A stretch of 64,000 bases of DNA from Owenia fusiformis. Lineage: Eukaryota; Annelida; Polychaeta; Sabellida; Oweniidae. The DNA is taken from contig CAIIXF020000003.1 of the NCBI GenBank assembly GCA_903813345.2, positions 7,527,815 through 7,591,814 of the forward strand, given 5' to 3'. The notes under the pieces were generated by a model. The model was not told the DNA's origin, did no database searches, and was given only the letters and a program-made list of their open reading frames with translations. Positions 24,763 through 36,978 of this stretch are shown here, piece by piece. How positions within the stretch are numbered: position 1 is the stretch's first letter; every line of letters starts with the position of its first letter. The translations under genes and the position numbers were made by a program.

Positions 24763-26092
24763 TGATACGACGTCAGATACTGTACATCACGGCGTAACAT
24801 TGTAATTGTCCATTTTACCGACAAAATGCAAAGATTTACGCGATAAATATGCGCAATGCTCCTCCAAGTAATTGCAGAAGTTCTAATATTCGTGGAATCT
24901 TCTTAAAAACTTCAAGTTTTGTTCAGATTAATGTGTGCTTCAATACAATTCTATATTCAAAAAGGTTGTATCACGATATACAGAATTAGAATCACCAGAA
25001 AGTAGACATTTCAAACCCTACCCGTTTTCTTCTTTGTCGCGCTTTTCGGCCCCGCGCTCTCGTTGTCGCACCGTCTTTCTAGACACTTTCAAAGTGCCCC
25101 TTGTCATATTCAACTGATATACACAGACGGGAAGATATTAAGGATTGTTAAATGCATTATTTGTAATTGATTTTAACTCGAATATTTAGTTTTATTTATT
25201 TGAAGCAATGAATAATAAAGGAGAACATATAATACGCTAACGGCATAACGTCTTATTTTGTAAAGGCTTCACTTGGGGTTGCGGTGATAAATGATGTCTA
25301 TCTCAATATATACTGGATCAAATTAAATGAAATTAATTGTATGTAGTAAGGGGTATATTTAATAGAACATGCTGAAACATTGAAAAGTTTTGAATGTTTA
25401 TCCCTTAATTAGAAATATTTGAACTCAAAAAATGAAACGTAATTTTGTGAATTTTTCACATGGCTTCACTTCATATTTCTTTCAATTTATGCTTCTTACA
25501 GACTGAATTTCAATCGAAATGATATAGTTTTTTGATAAAAATATAGAATATGATATGCCTTTCAGGAATCAAAAAATAATAATTCACCTTTCAAACGATT
25601 TAATGTTTAATTGATCAAAATATATATCTTGTTGGTACGAAATTCTGCCTGTCCACACTTTTTTTGCATAAATATAAGCGTTAAGTTAGCATTGTTATAT
25701 TATGACGTCATCAACCAGAATCTGTTTGTCTTTTTCAAAATGGTGAATTTAAATATTGTGAAAGTTTGAGAAAGATCCGTTAAGAAATGAAAAAGTTATC
25801 TTCATTTTTCGTTTAAAATTGAAATCATTTTTCTTCAAAATGTTACAGTCCACACCCGGTTTTAGCATATAAAGTCGCATAATACGGCTTGCGTGATTCG
25901 CATTTAAAAAGTCCCAAATCAGTTATTTGGAATTCTGATAGGCAAAATATTTCATGGACATACGTGTTCAACTGATGACGAAAAATTGTAGAAAAATATG
26001 ATTTTGCTGTCGAGATATTGCGGTTTTAAAAGTAAGAACGCATGTAAAAATGCAGTAAAATGCCGCGATGTACAGTATCTGACGTCGTATCA
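24763..26092. mobile_element. 1.33-kb insertion with ~27-bp terminal inverted repeats
   Basis: The ends are inverted copies beginning TGATACGACGTCAGATACTG and continuing to ~27 bp (24763-24789 and 26066-26092). The block is absent from the otherwise collinear region upstream of gene C (44809-44838), which gives an empty-site comparison. No transposase frame is visible. The target duplication is unclear, so I do not assign a superfamily. Confidence 0.65.
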
Positions 26093-27035
26093 CTACGTAC
26101 TGAACTTATCTTCTGTAATATTTGAAAAAGATTTTACCTCATTTCGACCCGCTTAGATTTTTTGAAAGGCACACTTTTAAATAATGTGTCAAGTACTCTC
26201 GGGTGAATTTATATGAACTGCATCATTCAATTGCTCATTTTGGTGTTTTAGTAAAGTTAGTCCTTACATACACACCCCATTCTCTTAAACGGCGTAGCAC
26301 CGGAAGTTTACGACGTTATACCCAGTATATTCGGCGGGAGATACGAAAATACTCATTAATTTCGACGTTTTGACAGTCTAATGAATATGGTCATTTCCAT
26401 TTTCATTTTATGACAGAACTGTAGGCAATATGTACAATTGACATATCAGTTTATTTCTTAGATTCTCAAACCAAATATCTCACAAAAGATCTGCGATATG
26501 TTGATTGCACTCCATCATGATGAACCATCACGTATCATTTCTTGTCAGTCTTTCTAGTAAAACATAAAGATGCTATTAATTAAATAATTTATATTTCCCT
26601 AACTTATATATGCTTTTTTATTTTATCTTTTTTTGAAAATACACCCTTAACCTAATTATCACATAATCCTAATTAGCTTAATTAAGTGCATACCCACGTT
26701 TCCTGGGGAAATGAAGTGCATTTACAAAACATTTATAAGGGAGGGGGAGGGAAATAATTATAAAATTTCTCAATAACGTGTACCTTATTATTGTTAACTC
26801 TGTTAGCAAGGTCAATATGACATTACATGGTAATACAGAACTTAGTGATGAAGATAATAAACTTCTTCTGTAAGCTACTTTAAAAGATATATATTACACA
26901 CCAAACCAGAATTTGCCATATTGCATACTGTTTTTCATGTGAAACCTCTTATACCAGACTTGATTATATTTTTGTTTATATATGAACAGATATGAATGAT
27001 TGTAAAATAATGTTGTATTTGATTTGTATACTAGA
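26093..27035. repeat. Segmental duplication, upstream flank of gene A (pairs with 44822-45975)
   Basis: This block is collinear with 44822-45975 upstream of gene C, apart from ~200 bp extra in the latter. Together with 24242-24762 it shows that the duplicated unit carried ~2 kb of 5' flank. Both copies contain a short frame ending IIVNSVSKVN[M/V]TLHGNTEL (stop at ~26870 here). Confidence 0.7.
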
Positions 27036-27039
27036 ATTA

Positions 27040-28460
27040 CGTTGATAAACAAATAACAAACAAGAATGTGTTTTGTTTGGCGATATTACATAATGTTACA
27101 TAATATATTTCTAAATACTAATTGAAATAAATGATTATACCATGACTAATTGACTAACTACCTAAAGATTATATAATAAGTGTATATGTAGTTACGTAAT
27201 TAAAAAACAACCGCGCACTTGTTCCACTATGAACAGTGCTCCAGAGGCTGTCAAGAACAGAATGAGCATAGCTCAAATAAATGAGAGTACAATAAAAACG
27301 GTACATACAATGTTCAAAAGTGCTAAGGCAGACATGAACTGTGATGTAAAAGTGCAAGTGTACGTAAAAAACTGAGAATCAAGTAAAAACTGTGAAACAG
27401 GTACAAATACATTTACAAAAACGTCACGTTACGTGACACCTTTAAACAAACATAATAACAGATATAAATGCAATCAAAAACTATAAATGAACAGCGTGTA
27501 ACTGCACGCATATAAATTACAAAGAGTTACAATATAAATACCGATGCGGATTAATTTGTATGACTAAACTGTAACAATAAAGACAATCAAGAACAGTGAC
27601 TCAACCAGTAGAATACCGTGTAGTAAAATGCTTCTTACATTGGCATTCGGCAAGGCTAAAAGACATTCATAAAAATGTGCTACAGGCGCATTGGTTTACA
27701 CGCTATTAGAAAATATGAACACATAAATTACATCAACAGAATGTTTACAATATTACAATTTATTACATACTGTATTCGAAGAAAACACACAATAACCATT
27801 ACATGTAATATTTGGAGATATCGTGGAGATATCAAGGGAGTGGATACTTCATTGATGAGGATGCTTTGGTAACGCGAATTTCTTGTCCTTCATCCCCGAG
27901 TGACACCAACAACTAGCATTTGATCATTAGGACCATTAGTGTATTAATTCGCTTAAAATTTATTTTTATTTTTTAAAATCAGACAAGTAAAATTGTAAAA
28001 TACGTTAAAGAGGCTCATGCAAGGAACAGAAAGATGATTTCCATGAAGACTTAATTGGTTATTTTGTATTTATATTTATATTTTATAATTATGGATTAAG
28101 TCAAAATTAGACGTGGTTGATAAGTCCAAAGTGGGCTTGGTTTGATATGAAACTTTATTTTGTATAATTTTATCATGGGCATTCAATAGAGTATATGACT
28201 AACCACTATAAATTACAAATAAAAACAAACAAACATATAAGTTTAAAGCAAGTACACCCTTAAAATATGTGAAGTCATATTGTTGTGTATCAAAGTAGGG
28301 AATACTTCATAGATAGTGTTGCTATAGCAACGCATATCTCTGGTACACCACCTCTGGGAGACCCTCAACAACTAACATTTGAAGTCATGCCAACATAGAT
28401 CAAAATGGTATAAGTGCCTATACTCTACTCCTTTTTGCCGTAAACCTTTCCCAAACCTCC
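27040..28460. other. Intergenic sequence between P450 copies A and B
   Basis: I find no exons 5 or 6 for copy B here. Two diverged direct repeats of ~85 bp (around 27838 and 28295, both with GATACTTCAT-like and CAACAACTA motifs) are the only structure I can support. Confidence 0.45.
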
Positions 28461-29576
28461 CTACAAACTATTAGTAGAAAAAAGTATCAAAATGATTATT
28501 GAACACAAATTATTGCTAAACAAAACATGGTACGTGTGTATGAATACCTGTGTATCTTTAGGTATTTTATATCGCCCGAGACTTGTATCACACATAGTCT
28601 TATGGACAACACCCAATGGACCCGGCGACATGAATCGAAAGTTCTCCAATATTACTGCCTCTGTGAATGGCAGTTTTTCACGGTCAGCGAGAGTTGGAGA
28701 TTTATCTGCAGGAATTGCAGCTTGTATCTCCGCAATAAGTCTCTCTTGGACATCCGGGTAATTAAGTATAAGCAGGATGAAACAGTCAAGGTGTGATTTG
28801 TTTGTCACAGTGCCTGGAACAGCATCAACATCACAGGGATTTTAAAACGACTCTAATAATTCACGTTAATATAAATCCAAGTCATAACATTTTGGAGGCT
28901 ACATCACCCTAAGTTACTCCGATACTGTAGCCTGTATTTCTTTAAAAGGGATACAGGCTACAGTGAAGTTGCAAATGGAGGACGTTTGTTTATTTTCATA
29001 TTTTCAAAGGTATAACCTTACTAGATTTTACATACATTCCATGTGTTCTACTACACATTGTATTTAGATTCATCGCACGATTTACATTGTATTATTACTA
29101 GAAAAATCATATAAACAAGGATAGAGAATATCCGCTCCATTTGCATTTTTATGGCCTTGCCCAAGTCGGTCTCTTTTACTTATCTACTTATACGACCCTG
29201 CAGCGTTAGCTCATTATTATGCACTGTCAAAAACAAGTACACTTTTCAGCTTTTCACCGGGACCTTTCACGAACAAATCCTTGCACGAATTCATCATGAA
29301 AATACAAATATTTTATCAGATAAATATCAATCAGAGTTTAGTGGATGCCGGAGTATCGATCGGTCTACCCGAGGTGAGAAGATTTCAACAATTAACGTTG
29401 AAACGATCGTTGAATTCAAATGATCGAACATGTAGGCCGAGATTCAATCACTAATCGACGACTCATGGCCCGCTTCATTGACTAGGTCTTTGTGCATTTT
29501 CATCCCTAAATCAGTTTTAAATCAACATTGAATCGCATGATTTAATTTATATTAATGACTCTTACATTCCAATGTA

Positions 29577-30583
29577 CAGGGTGTCCAATAAATAAGGTGA
29601 AAGATATTGTAACTTTCTTAATATTGCACCAATCTTGATGAAATTTTCAGAGTTTGTAGCCCAAACCTTTTTACCTTTATTCCGTGAATTTAAAGCGTCT
29701 TCTATTTGATTGGCGGGGCAAGTTTGTTTACGTCACAACTTTCCAAAACATTTTTATTCTTTCTGATAGCTTTATTCATACTCCCAGGTCTATTACTACC
29801 ACAAATACAATATAAAAACAGTCCTAAAGTCCTATTGTTATGTTATTGTTATGAAAATAAGCTATTCAACATAATGTCCATCTCTAGATATACACTTCTT
29901 ATGCCTATTCACCCACTCTCTAAACACACTTTCAAACCCATTCTTGCCCATTTCCTGAAGTCTTGCTAAGACATGTGATCTGAGTTCACACACAGCTATG
30001 CTCACCAGTGAAACTATAAGGGCACTGGGGCCATCCCTACTTGCACCCCCTCCATATTCCCCAGACCTTGCACCCAATGACTTTTACTTATATGCAGAAC
30101 TCAAGCGTGACTTGAGAGGAAATAAATTTGGAAGCACTGATGAACTCAGATCACATGTCTTAGCAAGACTTGGACAAGAAAGACAAGAAATGGGTTTGAA
30201 AGTCTGTTTAGAGAGTGGGTGAATAGGCATGAGAAGTGTATAGATAGCGATGGACATTATGTTGAGTAGCTTATTTTCATAACAATGGGACTTTATGACT
30301 GTTTTTATACTGTTTTTGCGGTAGTAATAGACTTGGGAGTATGAATAAAGCTATCAGAAAGAATTAATATGTTTTGGAAAGTTGTGACGTAAACAAACTT
30401 GCCCCGCCTTTTTGTTGTTTTGGTTGCTATAGCAACCACAGCTCTGGCCAATCAAATAGAAGACACTTAAATTCACGGAATAAAGGTAAAAAGGTTTGGG
30501 CTACAAACTCTGAAAATTTCATCAAGATTGGTGCAATATTAAGAAAGTTACAATGTCTTTCACCTTATTTATTGGACACCCTG
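29577..30583. mobile_element. Complete mariner-derived foldback element, 1007 bp
   Basis: TA flanks both ends (29575-29576 and 30584-30585), and the termini read CAGGGTGTCC. The inverted arms run several hundred bp (29577-29985 and about 30150-30583). The left arm carries the transposase C-terminus on the minus strand (VFREWVNRHKKC, stop at 29862). The loop and right arm carry PPYSPDLAPNDFYLY and the C-terminus on the plus strand (stop near 30269, with frameshifts). The left arm lacks ~45 bp present in the right arm. The element is an inverted duplication of a D34D mariner 3' end and cannot encode an active transposase. Confidence 0.85.
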
Positions 30584-30837
30584 TACATTTAATTATATAA
30601 TATATTGTAACACTAAAGAAACATTCGATCAGATCATTGAATTTCAAGTCGTAGACGGGAAGTTTGCTTTGTTTATGCAGGTCAACCTGATAACGTTTTG
30701 ATTGGCCAATCAGCCTGAAGTCACACGTCGTGTCCACGCGATCTTGTCAATCAATAAGGTTTCGCGATGCCCCTGATAGCATAGGTATTATGGAAATCTC
30801 GAAAACGCTGAATAACTCAGCATAATATCAGCAGATA

Positions 30838-31382
30838 TTTATCGAATTCTACGACCACTATAGATTGTGGTCGTACGCCCGTATCATTGGTAAGCCAATG
30901 TCTTTCTACAATGTCGGAGAATGAACTACGCATTGCACCTACCTCGATACATTCCAGAGTATTTTAGAATTCTTTTATGTTGTTAGATCGCCAATTGTAT
31001 GGGTTTTTATCGGCAGAACGAAGAGATTTTAGTTTTTACATCGGAAATATGTCAGCAATTTTCAAAATGTCGGAAGGGGAATTCCCCGGGGATTTCCCTT
31101 ATGACTGGTGCATGCCGGGAACTGAATGGAGGAATTTGACGGTTGAAATAAGTTAAATATTACACGCAAATATTGCTATCAAAAACGAAAACCTCTTCGT
31201 TCTACCGATAAACCCATACAATTGGCGATTCAACTACATAAAAATAATTCTAAAATACTAAGAAATGTATCGAGGTACGTCGTTTAGGTGTGCAATGCGT
31301 AGTATTTCCTCCAACTTTGTAAAAACATTGACTGACCAATGATTCGCGCGTACGGCCACAATCTAAAGGGGTCGTAGGATGC
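30838..31382. repeat. ~545-bp palindromic (foldback) segment inside the 2.3-kb transposon
   Basis: Two ~205-bp arms (30838-31045 and 31178-31382) are inverted copies at roughly 85% by eye. For example, CGCCAATTGTATGGGTTT near 30990 returns as AAACCCATACAATTGGCG near 31207. No coding potential is seen. Confidence 0.75.
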
Positions 31383-33224
31383 GATAAAGCAGATATGTAT
31401 TGGATTGTACAAGGCGGTAATAATTCAAGATCAGATAAGTATAAAATACCAACTTGGGCAAGGCTAGCATTTTTACTGTAGCTTGTATCCCCCTTTTAAC
31501 GTTGTCACGTGGTAGGGTAGCGTAATGAAGTGGAAGCGGGATAACATTGAAATATTGACCCTGTCCAAACCATACCTTTGAGCTATATGATTGCCCGTAT
31601 GTGTTAACCAATCTAAACTAAAACTTGGAGACGAAAAATGCAAAATAACTTAGTCACGATATATAATATTCACACGTAGCTTAATAGGATGGGGAATTGG
31701 CATGCTTTTAAACTAAACATCTAGAAGAATTTCACCTCCTAAGATGGTTTCAAATAATGCACTATTGACATTGTCCATATCTATGAGTCCATCATCACAA
31801 GCTGTCAGTAGTGTGCCAAGTACAGTTGTTATGCGTTTGGAATCCTTCGAGTTTGATTCGGACTGGAACACATATAAATACATCACGTTACATCAGTGTC
31901 ATTTGATCTTGGTATTTTGGGTTATACATTCGAAACATGTAATCATACTCATATGTGCATCTACGATTGTCTCCAAGTTATCTTGGGATTCAGAGTTGCC
32001 GCCACTTTCGCTGCCTTGAAATAATTCCAAAATGATCGCGCCACTTTTCTCGAAAAGTACTTATTTCATTCCTCTTTGCCGAACCTAAGTTCGTCATTAT
32101 CAATTAAAATTGTACATGTCGCTAAGTTCACACGTGAACAATAATGTCTTGAAATTTCGAAATGGCCATCGCTTTAATTGTCAAAACTATAGCCAACTAC
32201 AAACCTATTAAGTTTTGTTCCTTTTACTTTTGCCTACCTAAGAGCGCATGTACCCAGAACACTACAGCTTCATAAATGTTTTTACCAATTTTGGTCATAA
32301 GCCAAAACGTATATTCCATCAATTCGCTTGAAATTGTATCTTCATGAAATGGAACTAACTCAGAATTTATTTATCTTTGTTTTTATAAATTATATGGTAC
32401 CTTGGATCTAAATCTATCAATCCATGACTTAAAGATGTCACTACCAACTTTGTTCATTTCCATCAAACCTCTGTAAAGACCTTGTGCTAAAGTGACGCAG
32501 CCATGGGAAGATATCTAACTCCTGACCACTACCTTGTGCCATGTGTTCCATTCCACGCTGCATCTTCTCTACAGCGACGAAATCATCCTCTATTAAGTCC
32601 ACATTTTCTCCAATAAAAATAAGTATTTTAAGAACTGAGCTCAAGGCATAGAGCATTTGTTTTTATCATTCTTTGTTGTCATGTCTATTTTCTAAAAATC
32701 CCCAAAGTGCATACTTTTATTCCGAAAAAAACTAAAGGTTTTCAAAATAATGTATTATTTTTCTATTTTTATTGTTATCACTTTGTTATTTGTAGAATTG
32801 AAAGATTTTCCCATTTTCACACTTTGAATCCTTAATAATTTCATTTATAACAAATTATAACTTTTGGAGATTGTATTTGAGACTCAGATCATAAGGAAAG
32901 GGTTGGCATGCCAATTGTAAATGCCAATTGTACATGTTGCTTGCAATTTTGGCACCCCTTATGCATCTGATTCTGCATTCTATGCTTAGAAACTGAGTTA
33001 CACCTCTACCAGATGTTTTAACATAGACTTTATTTGGAAAGCACGAACTTTATACAACCTTTTTCCAGTCAGGTATGAATCGATCCTTTCTCGCAAAAAA
33101 TCAATCGACAAAATTGAAATTCTGAAAAAAGCAACTAAAATTTTGTTAATCACGGTTGAAATTTTGATCACGGTTGAATATTTCTTCATTTGATCAAGTA
33201 ATTATGAGGTGTTGCATATTTTGT

Positions 33225-34020
33225 GTTACCCTAAATTCTGTTACGCATATTCCGTAAAGAAATATGACATATTCACTTACGTTGTATGACAGATTCACCT
33301 GCGGTATATGGCATATACATTAACCAATGAGAACGCGATGCGGAAGTACGCAATTGTCAATTACATCGATCAACAGGTCAGTGCATTGACTATATGAACT
33401 AATAAAATTGAATAACATACACCGGTGGTGCCTGAATTGTTTGATGTAGTTTTAAATATGTGTTACACGCAAAACACACTTCAAGGGAAACATTATTAGA
33501 CATAATTAAACGAACTTACGTTCGTGAAGCTTATGAGTGACTTTTACAACCAGATCAACAGGTTACAAAGACCAGATAAAAAAAACTTAAAAAACACGAG
33601 TATTTGATCGCGGTCAATACGTTACTGATACTTTCAGAAGTATCATTTACTAATCACATGTAATAAACTTACTCAGTCACTCCAGTATTCATATTTTAGT
33701 ATCGAAGCGATAAAAACAATGGTAATCCATTATAGTTTTACATTTAGTGTTGATTCTCTAAACCAATCAAATCAAGGGAATTTTGTATGATGTTTACCGT
33801 ACGGTAAATGCCATATTCCGCAACGTGTATGTCATATTCATCGAGTGAATATGTCATATTACGCAGGTGAATATGAGGTATTCACTATATCATATTTTAA
33901 TGCGGAACATGCCATACTCACTTGCGGAATATGTCAGATACCACAGGTGAGTATGTCATATTCACTTGTATCACAAATACCGCAAAACCATAAATGTATG
34001 CCATACACCGCGTAAAAACT
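33225..34020. repeat. Foldback satellite of GAATATGTCATATTCAC-like units, intron 1 of copy B
   Basis: Short units with ATATGTCATATTCAC and GCGGTATATGGCATA motifs occur at 33225-33330 and, inverted and more numerous, at 33795-34020. About 460 bp of unique AT-rich sequence separates them. Each unit is itself close to palindromic. Confidence 0.6.
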
Positions 34021-35533
34021 TCAATGCAAAATGTTTAGAAGTATTTTTGACATTGTGATTTAACATTATGTTATTGATATAATGGGATAAACCATGAATC
34101 CAGTACGTTATAAATTACCCTTTATTTGCATGTTTGTCAAATGTGTGACCAGAAATAAACGTTATACTAAGTCAAACATTAAAACTAGTGATTAAATGCC
34201 CAAGGTTTATAAAACTTACCAAATTCAAAGCGTATTTTGTGATACACCGATCCAGGGGGGTAACTGGATTGAACGCTTCACCATTGTGTGACAAAAACTC
34301 TGAGATGCATTCTGTTATCGACTCCATAGATAAATCAACGATACGATTAGATGCTTCTCCATACTGTTTGAGTCCTTGAACAGCAAGTTTTCGCATTAGC
34401 TTCTGCGATTCGTTGAAATCTTGAAAGGCGATACCTTTATCGCCACCAGGAATTACAAAAGTAAATCGCCAAGATTTTGGTCGTCCTACAAAATCATCTG
34501 ACTTTGTCATCATGATCGTTTCATAATCGCTACAAACGACAACTTCTTCTCTGAAAAGTTGGAGTTTGAAGACACTTCCGAATTCCTTCGCCCACTTTTG
34601 AATCTGAATATATGGTATATCTTTGGAGAGTTGTAGCGCATTTCCTAATAAGGGAATGCCTTTTGGTCCAGGTATGTCTACATTCCGCCGTCTGAATAGG
34701 AATGCAATTAGAAAAAATATTCCTACAACCAATGAGCCTGTGATTAGTACAACTGCCATCTTGGAACTAGCTATTTAGTATGAGAAGGAAGAAGAAACGT
34801 ATATGATAAAAAATTATATCTCACGTTTTACTAGTCTGTCTCGGTCAGAGTGCATCGGAAACGATCATACTTCTTATAACATTGTATAACACTACTAATG
34901 CGCGTATGACATTTAAAGTTAACACAATCTGGCCTAATATGCTAATCTGACTGTATAAATCTTGCTTTAACTTTATTTATTGTTAAATTCAACATAAAGT
35001 ACATGGAATTCACGCCTCGTATGTTTTTTTAATTGGACAGATAGTGAAACTTTATTGCCTTTCTAGCAATAATTCAAGCTACCTGTACGAAGATCTACAG
35101 GCTCATTTCGGATAAGTCATCTTATACGTTTTATGTTATTGTGTCATAATAACTTTTAATTAACCTTGGCAAAAAGTATTGAAAAATCTAACCCGGCGAG
35201 AGGCTGCCATATTAGATTTTCAAGAACGAGGCTGATTTGACTTGATTACTAACTCAAGTTTTATTAAGAATGGTAACTAACTTTTATATGCCAAATTTCA
35301 TCCTTCTGAGCTCCATTTTCTCAAACCTTTCTTAAGAACCGTTTAATGAAGGTAAAATGGGTAAAATGAAACAACCTTCAATCCATTTTGTTCCTAACAA
35401 TGCAATTTTTCCCTAAAATGGAGTAACATCTTTCATTTTTCACATATAGACCACATTTTCGATTTTCACTTAAAAGCATCTTTGACAAGTCTCGCGCATG
35501 CGCGATCGAGGTCTGGAAATTAAGAAAGCTACG

Positions 35534-35700
35534 TATTCCCACAACCAATGAGCCCGTGATTAGTACAACTGGCATCGTTAAACTTGCTATAAGTGTACGA
35601 AAATCTGTAAATTATAAAGATCAGTCTCGTTGACCGTATCTGATTTGGTCAAGGTGCATCGTAAACGATCATACTCCTATCGTGTTGTTTAAAGCTGGAC
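35534..35700 (-). pseudogene. P450 relic: first 14 codons and promoter of a lost copy
   Basis: The reverse strand reads MPVVLITGSLVVGI (35575 down to 35534), matching the start of copies B and C, and then departs into unrelated sequence. Upstream, ~100 bp (to ~35680) resembles the region upstream of copy B, including TGCATCG and AACGATCATAC. This marks the 5' end of another duplicated P450 whose body has been deleted. Confidence 0.7.
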
Positions 35701-35869
35701 TACGCTCCGAAACGCAATCTTGGCCATTTCAAAGATTTTTCATTGAATTTGCTTCGATCGGAGCCGGCGATATGATTTTGGAAAGGTTTCTAAATGAAGA
35801 ACGTGACGTCACTACCGAATCATAGCATTCAAAATAAGTAGCGTTTATTTACCACATTCATAAAAATAT

Positions 35870-35936
35870 GGTGGTGTTGGGCTAGAATCCTCGCTGAGCA
35901 CCCAGGAGGCCCGGGTTCGAATCCAGCATTAGCCTT
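35870..35936 (+). other. tRNA-like sequence or tRNA-derived SINE head
   Basis: GGGTTCGAATCC at 35917-35928 is a perfect RNA polymerase III B box. Before it lies GGGCTAGAATCCTCGCTGAG, which resembles a degenerate A box and anticodon arm, and a T-rich tract follows. The T stem has two mismatches and the acceptor stem does not close, so I favour a tRNA pseudogene or SINE over a working tRNA. Confidence 0.45.
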
Positions 35937-36978
35937 TTTATTTTTTTAACTAAATGATTGTTCTTTGATATTACGCAGAAAAAAACAATTTTTATTTACA
36001 TAAACTTTATATTAGAGCTTGAAAATGTAAAAACAATATATGTCAACATATTGCGTTTTGGAGCGATGTGCAGGTTTAACAAATACTAACGCCTGTAAAT
36101 GGGTTTAACAGTTTCGGATAACCATTATCTGACCTATTATGTTGACCTGATTGTGTGGATGGAGAGCTTGATTTAGTTGATGAGTATGATTAATTACAAT
36201 GAATATTTTTTGATGTCACAAATGTTGAATTTGGAGGACAAGTTTGTTTGCATACTTTCTTTACATTGATATCTCAAAACTGGGTCGAAATACCTTCTGA
36301 CGGCATAAGGTAATCACTATTATCATATTCCCCACTATCTGATTAATTCAAAAGAAAAATATTGAATTTTAGTGTCAACAACAGATTTAAAATTCCATTT
36401 AATTTCTAAGTTCGATATTCAATTTCAAAATATTTTTTATTCATTAAGTAGGTGGTACACTGTACATGCAGTGAATCCAGTTTATCCAAATACCTCTATC
36501 TCTATTCCGAACACATATCAAAGTGAACTTTGCTTGGTTCCATTGACTAACACGTTTATAAAACCTTGAAATATGAACATCTGCTTAATTCTGGACACTT
36601 TAAACCGGTCCAAGGGGTGTTCGGATCAGACAGGTTTTACTGAATATACATGCTTTGATACACTCAGTGTGGCAAAATAACAAGTAAACTATATACTTTA
36701 CTTGTAACAATAACAACAAAATTCCATCTTGATTTGATGCCCATATCACTAAATTGGATGAATGTTTTGATGACCTACTTTATGGAAACAAATATATAAA
36801 ACGGTTTATGAACCTTATGATAGCAAAATGCTGAGACTATTTTTTGTCTATAAGTATACATACAGTGTCAAAGAAAATGTGAAAGTATAGTGCTATTACT
36901 GCATTAGAATTCAGATTCAGATTTTTAAGAAAGGGGGGCGAGTTGTTTGTAGAATGAATCGGGGGATTTTTTTCATGA

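Larger units (their letters stand above)
29152..31466. mobile_element. 2315-bp DNA transposon with 9-bp target duplication (Mutator/hAT-type size)
   Basis: A 9-bp direct repeat GCATTTTTA flanks the element (29143-29151 and 31467-31475). Terminal inverted repeats of ~33 bp begin T[G/A]GCCTTGCCCAAGT and match with a few substitutions. The relic at 13.2-13.8 kb has the uninterrupted site (GCATTTTCA near 13420). No transposase of its own is recognisable. The interior is occupied by a mariner-derived foldback and a second large palindrome. A 9-bp duplication suggests Mutator-like elements, but hAT (8 bp) is not excluded. Confidence 0.75.
28548..34759 (-). pseudogene. Cytochrome P450 copy B, decayed (exons 1-4 only)
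   Basis: Exon 1 (34759-34220, 540 bp) is intact and begins MAVVLITG. Exon 2 (about 32600-32405) has lost ~17 bp including its acceptor AG, and carries a one-base insertion near 32480 that shifts the frame to an early stop. Exon 3 (31862-31736, 127 bp) lacks one codon relative to A and C, and the I-helix reads GGTVTN. Exon 4 (28813-28548, 266 bp) is open and keeps ENFR. Exons 5 and 6, which carry PxRF and the heme-Cys loop, are not found before gene A. Intron 3 contains a complete 2315-bp transposon. Without the heme ligand the copy cannot be a functional P450. It could still be transcribed. Confidence 0.85.
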
